DNA of 64,000 nucleotides from DASUPK01 sp963843085 (lineage in GTDB: Bacteria; Actinomycetota; Thermoleophilia; Solirubrobacterales; 70-9), in NCBI GenBank assembly GCA_963843085.1, contig CAWJJG010000002.1, positions 62,001 to 126,000 on the forward strand. Reading direction: 5' to 3'. The notes under the pieces are model-generated. The model saw only the letters and a program-made list of their open reading frames with translations. It was not told the DNA's origin and made no database searches. Both the position numbers and the translations under genes were made by a program. Shown here in pieces: positions 57,835 through 64,000 of the stretch (position 1 is its first letter; each line of letters begins with the position of its first letter).

Positions 57835-60339
57835 ATGTTTTCGGCTCTGCTGGCGGGGGCGCTGATCGTCGTCGCCTCCCTGCTGCTCGGCTCGGCGGTC
57901 ATGGCGATCTCCGGCCTGCCGCGGCATTCCCCCGTCGGCCCCGCCGCCGGGATCTCGGCACTGCTCGTGATCTGCGGCATCGCCGTCAAGCTGCCCGGCC
58001 ACGCCGTGACCGCCGCCGTGACGGTGGGGATCGCGCTGGTCGGCTGCTTCGTCGTCTTCGGCCGAACCCGCGCGCCCGCCGGGGCTGTGCGGATCGGAGC
58101 GATCGTGGTCGTGATCGGTGCGGCGCTGGTCGTGGCCATCCCATTCGCGACCAGCGGCCGCGTCGGGATCCTCGGCCAGGGACTCGTCAACGACGACATG
58201 GCCTCGCATCTGCTCTTCACCGAGTGGATCAGCTCCCACGCCGGACCGACGCCGGACCTGATCAAGGGCGGCTATCCGCTCGGCCCGCACGCCATCGTCG
58301 CCGCGACCTCCAAGGTGAGTGGGGCCAGCCTGATCGAGGGCTTCGCCGGGCTGACCGGTGCCATCGCCGTCCTCCTCGCGCTCACCGCCTATGGCGCGCT
58401 CGGCGGGATCAGGGGCTGGCTGCGGGTACCGGCCGCCGTATTGGCCGCGACCCCCTATCTCGCCGCCGCCTACCTGGCCCAGGGGGCATTCAAGGAGCCG
58501 CTACTGGCTCTGGCGCTGCTCGGATTCACGCTTGGACTGCCCACTCTCCGAGCGGTGTGGTCGCTCCGGGGCGATAGCAATGGCTATCACCCAGGAACAA
58601 AGGGAGCCATTCCGCTCGGGATGATCGCGGCCGGCACGATCTACAACTACAGCTTCCCCGGGCTGGCCTGGCTCCTCGGGGCGGCATTGGTCTGGATGCT
58701 GGTCATCGCAATCCGCGAACGCGACGCCGCCGCCTCCTTCGTTGCCGGTCTTCGGCTCCGCGAGCGCCTCCGCGGAGCCAGGGGAGCCATCTGGCTCGGC
58801 ATCGCGATCCCGGTGATCGCGGCGCTTCCTGAGATCTTCCGCCTCGCCAGCTTCTCGAACTTCAAGGCGTTCAGCCCTTCCGGAACGGGCCCGACGGTCG
58901 GTTTCGGCAACCTGCGCCAGCCGCTCAACCCGCTCGAGGTCTTCGGTGTCTGGCCCTCGGGCGAGTTCCGGATCACTCCGGCGAACTCGACAACTCCAGA
59001 GGTCGCCTTCTACCTCGGTGCGCTGCTCGCTCTGGTGGCGTTCGCCTGGGGCCTCGGCCGCGCTCTGTCGCGACGAGAGTCCGCGCTGCCCTCGGCGCTG
59101 CTCGCCGCGACGCTGCTCTATCTCGCTTCGCTGGCGCTCGGCACGCCGTACACCCAGGCGAAGGCACTGGCGATCGCCGCGCCGCTGATCATGCTGGTCG
59201 CCCTGCGCGGCCTGCTCTCAGCCGACGCGCTGCCCGGCGAAGAGGGTGACGTCCCGGCTGGGGGAGTGGTCCGCTGGCCGCCCGCGCTGCTTCGACCGGT
59301 CTCGGGCTTCGCCGTACCTCTGTTGGTCCTCGCCTTCGCGGCCGCTGCGGCGTTCTCGACGCTGCTCCCGCTGCGCCAGTCCGCGGTCGGGCCGGATTAC
59401 CACCTCCAGGAGATGCTCCGCATGCGGCCGATCGTCGACGGCCAGAACGTGCTCTTCCTCGGCCGCGACAACTTCGTCTCCTGGGAGCTGATCGGCTCAG
59501 AGGTCTACGCGCCGATCACGAACCACTACGACGTCGAGGAGGTTCATCCGCTCTACCGGGCGACCGACCTGAACGCGAAGTTCGACTGGGACAACGTCCC
59601 GCCGTTCGTGATGAACAAGTTCAAGTGGGTGGTGACCACGAGCGCGGCGATGCAGAGCGACCCACCCGCTGGGTTCACTGCGCGCCTCCGCACCGGCGAC
59701 TTCATCCTCTGGCACCGCGACATCCCGGTCGGCCAGCGGCGCACCCTGTATGAGCCGGTCAACCCCGGAGCGCCGCTCGACTGCTCGAACCCCGAGCAGG
59801 CGCCCATCACCAAGGTCAACGGGAAGGCGACCGTGTTCACCGTTCAGCCCGTCGTGCGAAAGGTCTGGAGCCCGAGCCCGGCGCTGACCCAGACCAAGCC
59901 GGCCCACCTGCGCCTCTATCTCACGCCCGGCAGCTGGGATCTATCGCTCCAGTACGCGAGCACCCAGGCGGTGCGCGTCACCGCTGCCGGGCCGGGATTG
60001 GCCACCCCGTTCAGCGGGATCATGCGCTCGAACCTGCTCTTCCGAGGACCCTCTCCCTACTACCCGGTGGGGTCGCTGGACGTGAAGAAGGCCGGCAATG
60101 TGCTGGTCACGGTCGATGTCGCCGATCCGCCCCTGATCGGCCGCCTGCTCCATACCGAGAGCAAGGCGTATCTGAGCGGTCTTGCCGCCACGCGGAACGA
60201 TCCGGCCCGCCAGGCGGTACCGCTCAAACGAGCCTGCGGGCGCTATGTCGACTGGTACAAGGTGGCCCCCGGCACACCCGCGCGTGCGCTGCGCGGAGTC
60301 GTCGCGCCGCAGGTCCAGCCGATCGAGCCCGACCAATAG
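57835..60339 (+). CDS. Large polytopic membrane protein, GT-C glycosyltransferase-like
   Basis: 834 residues: about a dozen hydrophobic helices over the first 530 residues and an extracytoplasmic C-terminal domain. GLVNDDMASHLLFTEWISSH then GGYPLGPHAIVAA has an acidic pair after the first helices, as in GT-C (DUF2079/DUF6541-like) transferases that use lipid-linked sugars. The C-terminal part has LRLYLTPGSWDLSLQYAST, a carbohydrate-binding-like beta pattern. Probably builds a surface glycan; donor and acceptor unknown. TAGGCT 6 nt before the ATG. Confidence 0.7.
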   Translation: MFSALLAGALIVVASLLLGSAVMAISGLPRHSPVGPAAGISALLVICGIAVKLPGHAVTAAVTVGIALVGCFVVFGRTRAPAGAVRIGAIVVVIGAALVVAIPFATSGRVGILGQGLVNDDMASHLLFTEWISSHAGPTPDLIKGGYPLGPHAIVAATSKVSGASLIEGFAGLTGAIAVLLALTAYGALGGIRGWLRVPAAVLAATPYLAAAYLAQGAFKEPLLALALLGFTLGLPTLRAVWSLRGDSNGYHPGTKGAIPLGMIAAGTIYNYSFPGLAWLLGAALVWMLVIAIRERDAAASFVAGLRLRERLRGARGAIWLGIAIPVIAALPEIFRLASFSNFKAFSPSGTGPTVGFGNLRQPLNPLEVFGVWPSGEFRITPANSTTPEVAFYLGALLALVAFAWGLGRALSRRESALPSALLAATLLYLASLALGTPYTQAKALAIAAPLIMLVALRGLLSADALPGEEGDVPAGGVVRWPPALLRPVSGFAVPLLVLAFAAAAAFSTLLPLRQSAVGPDYHLQEMLRMRPIVDGQNVLFLGRDNFVSWELIGSEVYAPITNHYDVEEVHPLYRATDLNAKFDWDNVPPFVMNKFKWVVTTSAAMQSDPPAGFTARLRTGDFILWHRDIPVGQRRTLYEPVNPGAPLDCSNPEQAPITKVNGKATVFTVQPVVRKVWSPSPALTQTKPAHLRLYLTPGSWDLSLQYASTQAVRVTAAGPGLATPFSGIMRSNLLFRGPSPYYPVGSLDVKKAGNVLVTVDVADPPLIGRLLHTESKAYLSGLAATRNDPARQAVPLKRACGRYVDWYKVAPGTPARALRGVVAPQVQPIEPDQ

Positions 60340-60348
60340 GATCGGTTG

Positions 60349-60435
60349 GTGCCGAAGCTCTGGGCGGCCAGCATGGTGATTCTCGTGATCTGCCTGATCG
60401 CCTCGATGGTGATCGCCATCGTCAAGCTCAGCTGA
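60349..60435 (+). CDS. Very small single-helix membrane protein (28 aa)
   Basis: GTG 60349 to TGA 60433-60435: MPKLWAASMVILVICLIASM followed by VIAIVKLS. One transmembrane helix flanked by Lys. TAGGAT lies 6 nt before the GTG, matching the local leaderless pattern and supporting translation. Function unknown. Confidence 0.5.
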   Translation: MPKLWAASMVILVICLIASMVIAIVKLS

Positions 60436-60490
60436 GGCTCCGCTCCGCTCCGGCGGGTAGTATCGGCGCCGCAATCGGCGAGGAGGGGTG

Positions 60491-60934
60491 ATGTTCGACC
60501 GCATAGTGGTTGGAACAGATGGCTCGGAGACCGCCACGGAGGCTGTGGCTACCGCAGTCGAGCTGGCCAAGATCTCGAAGGCGAAGCTCGAGATCGTCAG
60601 CGCCTACGAGCCCATTCCGCAGCAGCGCCTCAAGGATGAGGGTGAAGGCATCTCGGGCGATGTGGCCTATGCGGTGAACCCGCGCGAGGACGTTCAGTTC
60701 GTGCTCGACAAGGCCGCGGCGGTGGCGAAGAAGGCCAAGGTCGACGTCGTGACCCACCCGCGCGAGGGCGATCCCGCCGACGCGATCCTCGACGTCGCCG
60801 AGGAGAACGACGCGGACCTGGTCCTGGTCGGGAACAAGGGCATGACGGGGGCGAGGCGCTTTCTGTTGGGCAGCGTGCCCAACAAGATCTCGCACCACGC
60901 CCCATGCGACGTCTGGATCGTCAAGACGACGTAG
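60491..60934 (+). CDS. Universal stress protein (UspA family)
   Basis: 147 residues from ATG 60491 (GTG one codon earlier) after GAGGAGGGG. UspA fold: FDRIVVGTDGSETATEAVAT and the ATP-binding loop VGNKGMTGARRFLLGSVPNK. Likely an ATP-binding stress regulator; single domain. Confidence 0.92.
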   Translation: MFDRIVVGTDGSETATEAVATAVELAKISKAKLEIVSAYEPIPQQRLKDEGEGISGDVAYAVNPREDVQFVLDKAAAVAKKAKVDVVTHPREGDPADAILDVAEENDADLVLVGNKGMTGARRFLLGSVPNKISHHAPCDVWIVKTT

Positions 60935-60949
60935 CGGAACGTGGCTGAA

Positions 60950-61096
60950 TCAGCCGGGCGCGGAGTCGGCCCGGGCGTCCAGGGCCGCCTGCTTCCGTGC
61001 AGCCTTCTTGGCCTGCTTCTCGAGCCGGCGCTCCTGGAGCCTCCGTTCACGATTCAGCTTCGCCATCGTGGTCTTCCGCTTGCTGCGTGAGGCCAT
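60950..61096 (-). CDS. Small basic helical protein (48 aa)
   Basis: ATG 61096 to TGA 60950-60952: MASRSKRKTTMAKLNRERRL then QERRLEKQAKKAARKQAALD and a short acidic end. GAAGAAGAGG precedes the start. Almost entirely Lys/Arg/Ala/Gln helix, so probably binds nucleic acid or ribosome. It begins 11 bp after the cold-shock gene's stop on the same strand and may be co-transcribed with it. Confidence 0.6.
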   Translation of the reverse strand: MASRSKRKTTMAKLNRERRLQERRLEKQAKKAARKQAALDARADSAPG

Positions 61097-61107
61097 GCCT
61101 CTTCTTC

Positions 61108-61311
61108 CTAGCTCGCCTGGACGTTCGCGGCCGCCGGGCCCTTGTCGCCCTGCTCGACGTCGTAGCTCACCTTTGCGCCCTCGGCCAGCGACTTGAAGCC
61201 GTCGCCCTGGATCGCGCTGTGGTGCACGAACACATCCTTGCTCGCGTCATCCGGTGTGATGAATCCGAAGCCCTTGTCGTCGCTGAACCACTTCACTGTT
61301 CCTGTAGCCAT
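61108..61311 (-). CDS. Cold-shock-domain protein
   Basis: 67 residues from ATG 61311 behind GGAGG. Single OB-fold with RNP1 KGFGFIT and RNP2 VFVHHSAI; MATGTVKWFSDDKGFGF is the classic opening. Binds single-stranded RNA/DNA as a chaperone. About 140 nt upstream is non-coding and may form a structured leader. Confidence 0.96.
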   Translation of the reverse strand: MATGTVKWFSDDKGFGFITPDDASKDVFVHHSAIQGDGFKSLAEGAKVSYDVEQGDKGPAAANVQAS

Positions 61312-61451
61312 GTCGGTACCTCCGTGCAGGTGCACTGCGAACGCGGAGGGTGCCCGAAGGCAACGACAGCGAAAACGCGGGGCACTACTTTGGTCGAGCG
61401 CGTGCTCGACCCGAGGAACCAGTCTAGGCGCTTCTCCGCGCGAGAAGCGAG
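61312..61451 (-). promoter_or_regulatory. Non-coding leader/spacer upstream of the cold-shock gene with two hairpins
   Basis: GGTCGAGC/GCTCGACC (61392-61411, 4-nt loop) and GCTTCTC/GAGAAGC (61430-61448, 5-nt loop) are perfect stems. The second lies just past the end of the upstream gene and could end its transcript, though no T tract follows. The first could lie in the csp leader, where many cold-shock genes carry temperature-responsive structure. Confidence 0.4.
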
Positions 61452-61901
61452 CTAGTTGAACATCCGGAGCAGCGCCTGCTCGTACTGGGCGCGCTCGAAG
61501 GTGAAGCCGAAGCCATCGTAGTCCCAGTCCGGCCTGGTCGGCTGCTCGAACTCGTCCCAGGTGACCGTGTCCTCGTCGACCGTGACCCGGGCGAGGAGGG
61601 GGGAGCAACCCACCTCGCCGCAGCTGCAGCTCAGTAGCGCGGTCTTGCCCTCTCCCTCCGGATAGAGCCAGGTGCCCGACCCACCGAGGAACTGGCCGGC
61701 CAGGTCCATCCGGATGTACCCGGGAACGAGGCCGACGTAGGTGCCGGCGAGCTCCTCCTCGCCGTCGGCCCGGGCGGAGGGAAGCTCTGCCCGCCGCACG
61801 AGCTCGATCAGGCTCATCCCGTTCACCTCGATCCGGATCTGCGTCAGGTCGTCCGCGTAGTCGCCCCCGGCGGGGGCCAGCTCGAAGGTCACCTCGTCCA
61901 T
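61452..61901 (-). CDS. Conserved-looking hypothetical protein with CxCxxxGC motif
   Basis: 149 residues from ATG 61901: VTFELAPAGGDYADDLTQIR, NGMSLIELVRRAELP, YVGLVPGYIRMDLAGQFLG and LLSCSCGEVGCSPLLARVTV. The CSCGEVGC stretch suggests a structural metal or thiol site. I do not recognise a named family. TAACCA lies 7 nt before the ATG inside the end of the protease gene. Confidence 0.75.
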   Translation of the reverse strand: MDEVTFELAPAGGDYADDLTQIRIEVNGMSLIELVRRAELPSARADGEEELAGTYVGLVPGYIRMDLAGQFLGGSGTWLYPEGEGKTALLSCSCGEVGCSPLLARVTVDEDTVTWDEFEQPTRPDWDYDGFGFTFERAQYEQALLRMFN

Positions 61902-61911
61902 GGCCCGATGG

Positions 61912-63255
61912 TTAGCAGCCGGGAACCCTGGCCCTGACCGCCGCGGCGGCGTCGATCAGGCCGGCGCCGAAGAGGCGCGGGTCGTACGGCTGCCCGAGCT
62001 GGGAGTCCGTGTGACGCGCGGTCCCCTTGAGCTGGCACTCGACCGCGTTGGGCTTGCTGCCGACCACGTGGCTCGCGATAATCATCGCCGCGACGCCGGA
62101 GACGTGGGCGGCCGCCATCGAGGTGCCCTCGTAGCCGCCGGGATAGCCGAAGTTGGTGAATCGCGGACCGACGAAGGTGAGCTGGAAGATCGGCAGCCCG
62201 CGGGTGAACAGCGAGTCGTCGCTCCCGCAGGTATTCAGGAGCGGGAAGCCGCCGCCCGGCGCGACCACGTCGAGCCCTGCGCCCGTGCGGGAGTCGCTCG
62301 CCAGGCAGGCGTCCTTGGTCGTGCGGCCGACGCCGACCACATGGGGCGCGCCAGCCGGGTAGGCGACCGGCTCACCGTTCTCGTTGCCGGCCGCGGCGAC
62401 CACCAGCGCGCCCCTCTTGAACGCGAACTTGATCGCCGAGCAGATGCCCTTGATCTTGGCGCAGCTGTTGACGCCGAGCGAGAACTCGAAGCTCATGTTG
62501 ATCACCTGCGCCTTGTGAGTGGCCGCGTAGCGGATCCCCTTGGCGATGTCTCGCGCCGTGCCGAACCCCTCCGAGTCGAGCACCCGCACTGGAATGATCC
62601 TCGCCTTCGGCGCGAGCCCGGTCAGGCCGACATGGTTGTTGTCGCGCTCGGCGATCGTGCCGGCGACATGCGTGCCGTGCCCGTCCTCGTCGAGCGGCAC
62701 CTTGTCCTTGTCGACGAAGTCGTAGCCGGGGAGAAACTGGCTCTTCGAGAAGTCGGGGCTCTTGCGGAACCGGGGCTTCTTGTTCCTGTAGGCGATCCCG
62801 GTGTCGAGGACCGCCACCCGGGCGCCCTTTCCGTAGGCCCCTCCGCGCTGCTTGAGGATGTCCCACGCCTCGGGGGCGTTGAGCCCTCCCTTGGCCTGGA
62901 CGGGTGCCGCGGCCTCGCCGCAGAGCGATCCGCAGGGCAGGAAGTTCCACTGGGTCCGCTCCCAGCCGCCGGGCGTCCCGGAGGGCCCGGGATCGTTCGG
63001 GATGGCCGATGCGTGTGCGACGTAGTTGGGCACCGCATAGGAGACAGCGGGGTTCGCGGCCAGAGCCTGCTCCGCCTTGGAGACTCCCACGCCCTGGGGC
63101 AGATCAAGCACCCGTTCGGCACCTCCGTCGAACTTGACCAGCAGCTCTCCGTGCACGAAGGGGGCCTGAGCGCGGGAAGCCGCAGCCGAGGCTCCCGCCG
63201 CCCAGATGGCGGCCGCGGCAAGGACGAGCAGGGTTGTGGCGATCAGCTTTCGCAT
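61912..63255 (-). CDS. Secreted subtilisin-like serine protease (S8)
   Basis: 447 residues. Signal peptide (IATTLLVLAAAAIWAAGASA), a short inhibitor-like propeptide (about 30-85: GELLVKFDGGAERVLDLPQG), then the catalytic domain: Asp in VAVLDTGIAY, His in EDGHGTHVAGTI, oxyanion Asn in VVAAAGNENG and Ser in EGTSMAAAHVSG. All of the triad is present, so it should be active outside the cell. Several Cys (PCGSLCG, NSCAKIKGIC) may form disulfides. No basic tail, unlike three other secreted proteins here. Confidence 0.94.
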   Translation of the reverse strand: MRKLIATTLLVLAAAAIWAAGASAAASRAQAPFVHGELLVKFDGGAERVLDLPQGVGVSKAEQALAANPAVSYAVPNYVAHASAIPNDPGPSGTPGGWERTQWNFLPCGSLCGEAAAPVQAKGGLNAPEAWDILKQRGGAYGKGARVAVLDTGIAYRNKKPRFRKSPDFSKSQFLPGYDFVDKDKVPLDEDGHGTHVAGTIAERDNNHVGLTGLAPKARIIPVRVLDSEGFGTARDIAKGIRYAATHKAQVINMSFEFSLGVNSCAKIKGICSAIKFAFKRGALVVAAAGNENGEPVAYPAGAPHVVGVGRTTKDACLASDSRTGAGLDVVAPGGGFPLLNTCGSDDSLFTRGLPIFQLTFVGPRFTNFGYPGGYEGTSMAAAHVSGVAAMIIASHVVGSKPNAVECQLKGTARHTDSQLGQPYDPRLFGAGLIDAAAAVRARVPGC

Positions 63256-63353
63256 GGTCTCCAGGTCACGATTCCCGGTGAGAGGGGCCGGCGCGGGTCG
63301 CCAGCTTAGGTTGTAAACACCCTCCCGCTGAGAAAGTTCCTGCCGTGAAAGCG

Positions 63354-63803
63354 ATGGATAACGACGAGGCGATGATGCGCCGCGCCCTGCAGCTCGCCCA
63401 GCGGGCGGCCGAGCACGGCGACGTACCGATCGGCGCGGTGGTGGCCCGCGGGGACGAGGTGCTGGGACAGGCCGGGAACGAACGCGAGCTGCGCCGTGAC
63501 CCGACCGCCCACGCCGAGGTGCTGGCGCTCCGCGAGGCGGCCGAGCGGCTGGGGGGTTGGAGGCTCCTGGAGACCACGATCTACGTCACGCTCGAGCCCT
63601 GTCCGATGTGCGCGGGCGCGATCACGCTCGCGCGGGTGCCGCGGCTCGTTTACGGCGCAGCGGATCCCAAGGGGGGCGCGGTCGGCAGCGTCATCGACCT
63701 CTTCGCCGAGCCGGTCGTCAACCACAGACCGGAGGTGCAGGGCGGAATCCTCGGTGAGGAGTCCGCCGCGTTGCTCGAGGCGTTCTTCGCTTCGCGGCGC
63801 TAG
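63354..63803 (+). CDS. tadA: tRNA-specific adenosine-34 deaminase
   Basis: 149 residues from ATG 63354 (GTG 63345 would add three). Zinc site and catalytic Glu in TAHAEVLAL (His-Ala-Glu) and PCPMCAGAI; GAADPKGGAVGS and the C-terminal helix ESAALLEAFFASRR match TadA. Converts A34 to inosine in the tRNA-Arg anticodon. Its stop overlaps the convergent phosphotriesterase-like gene by 4 bp. Confidence 0.93.
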   Translation: MDNDEAMMRRALQLAQRAAEHGDVPIGAVVARGDEVLGQAGNERELRRDPTAHAEVLALREAAERLGGWRLLETTIYVTLEPCPMCAGAITLARVPRLVYGAADPKGGAVGSVIDLFAEPVVNHRPEVQGGILGEESAALLEAFFASRR

Positions 63804-64000
63804 GAGGTGAGCCAGCGGACCGGGTTGTCGACCATCATCGTCCGCTCCTGCTCTTCGGTCATGCCGGCTTCGCGGAGCTCCGGGAGCACCTTCTCGGGCA
63901 CGATCCGGATCGTCCAGTCCAGCGCCGCCCCCGCCGCGATCAGCTGCTCGATCACGTTCTCGGGGAACCAGTCACTGGTGGCAACCGAGTCGGCCGAGAG
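63800..64000 (-). CDS. Phosphotriesterase/amidohydrolase-family protein (C-terminal part, cut by window edge)
   Basis: 66 residues in frame from the window edge to TAG at 63800-63802. PENVIEQLIAAGAALDWTIR, KVLPELREAGMTEEQERTMM and VDNPVRWLTS match the end of phosphotriesterase-like lactonases (last barrel helix and ...DNPxRxL). The metal-binding region lies outside the window. Substrate unknown. Confidence 0.65.
   Translation of the reverse strand, partial: LSADSVATSDWFPENVIEQLIAAGAALDWTIRIVPEKVLPELREAGMTEEQERTMMVDNPVRWLTS

Noticed and set aside
1..64000. CRISPR arrays, tRNA or rRNA genes, complete insertion sequences, prophage genes
   Set aside because: No regularly spaced repeats, no tRNA or rRNA signatures and no transposase or phage structural motifs were seen by eye on either strand; a tRNAscan or HMM run would be needed to be certain.

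Overview
The window is high-GC DNA packed with genes on both strands. There are many 4-bp ATGA, GTGA, TTGA or CTGA overlaps and frequent GTG starts. Gene content (F420-independent redox genes, PspC/LiaF-type sensing, zinc-ribbon kinase/AAA/cyclase giants, secreted proteins with Lys/Arg/Cys tails) and a TAnnnT box placed 6-10 nt before many start codons suggest an actinobacterium, most likely class Thermoleophilia (Solirubrobacterales-like). That placement is inference; no rRNA or other marker gene is present.

Layout. 0-12.0 kb is an accessory stretch: a metallo-beta-lactamase-fold hydrolase with a divergent TetR gene, a 5'-3' exonuclease, a secreted hydrolase coupled to a TetR gene, a P450/SDR/carboxymuconolactone-decarboxylase/SRPBCC set, a lipoprotein, an RDD membrane protein and a second secreted hydrolase. 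12.0-14.2 kb holds a cupin gene under a well-formed promoter with paired operators, then an SDR and a cyclophilin. 14.2-30.8 kb is a central-carbon region: zwf, gnd-pgl, rpiA, tkt-tal, pgi and a HAD phosphatase. It is interrupted by ArsR and MerR regulons, a secreted beta-helix protein and a putative HTH/nucleotidyltransferase toxin-antitoxin pair just upstream of pgi. No rpe is seen. 30.8-33.4 kb is a three-gene LiaF/LiaS/LiaR-like envelope-stress operon.

34.0-35.4 kb contains two broken membrane-transport genes (DUF389 and a cation/proton antiporter). 35.6-46.2 kb is a tightly coupled series: a divergent second zwf, GH15 glucosidase/trehalase, GMC oxidoreductase, type II NADH dehydrogenase, aldose epimerase, a cyclase-family hydrolase and then cytochrome bd oxidase. 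It reads as a route from glucan or trehalose, through sugar oxidation, to quinone and oxygen. 46.2-64 kb holds secreted and membrane proteins, a PLP-dependent lyase with an FGGY kinase, a 1440-residue kinase/ATPase/cyclase fusion, a large GT-C-like membrane protein, stress proteins (Usp, Csp), a subtilase, tadA and the end of a phosphotriesterase-like gene.

Three system-level observations stand out. (1) About fourteen genes have a TAnnnT-like box 6-10 nt before the start codon, as expected for leaderless transcripts; this helped choose starts and supports small genes. (2) Three unrelated secreted proteins end in a Cys-containing Lys/Arg tail that may be a surface-retention signal. (3) Three otherwise intact genes (DUF389, cydA, an 82-aa protein) are each broken by one base, in or next to a short C run, which points to consensus errors or recent mutation.
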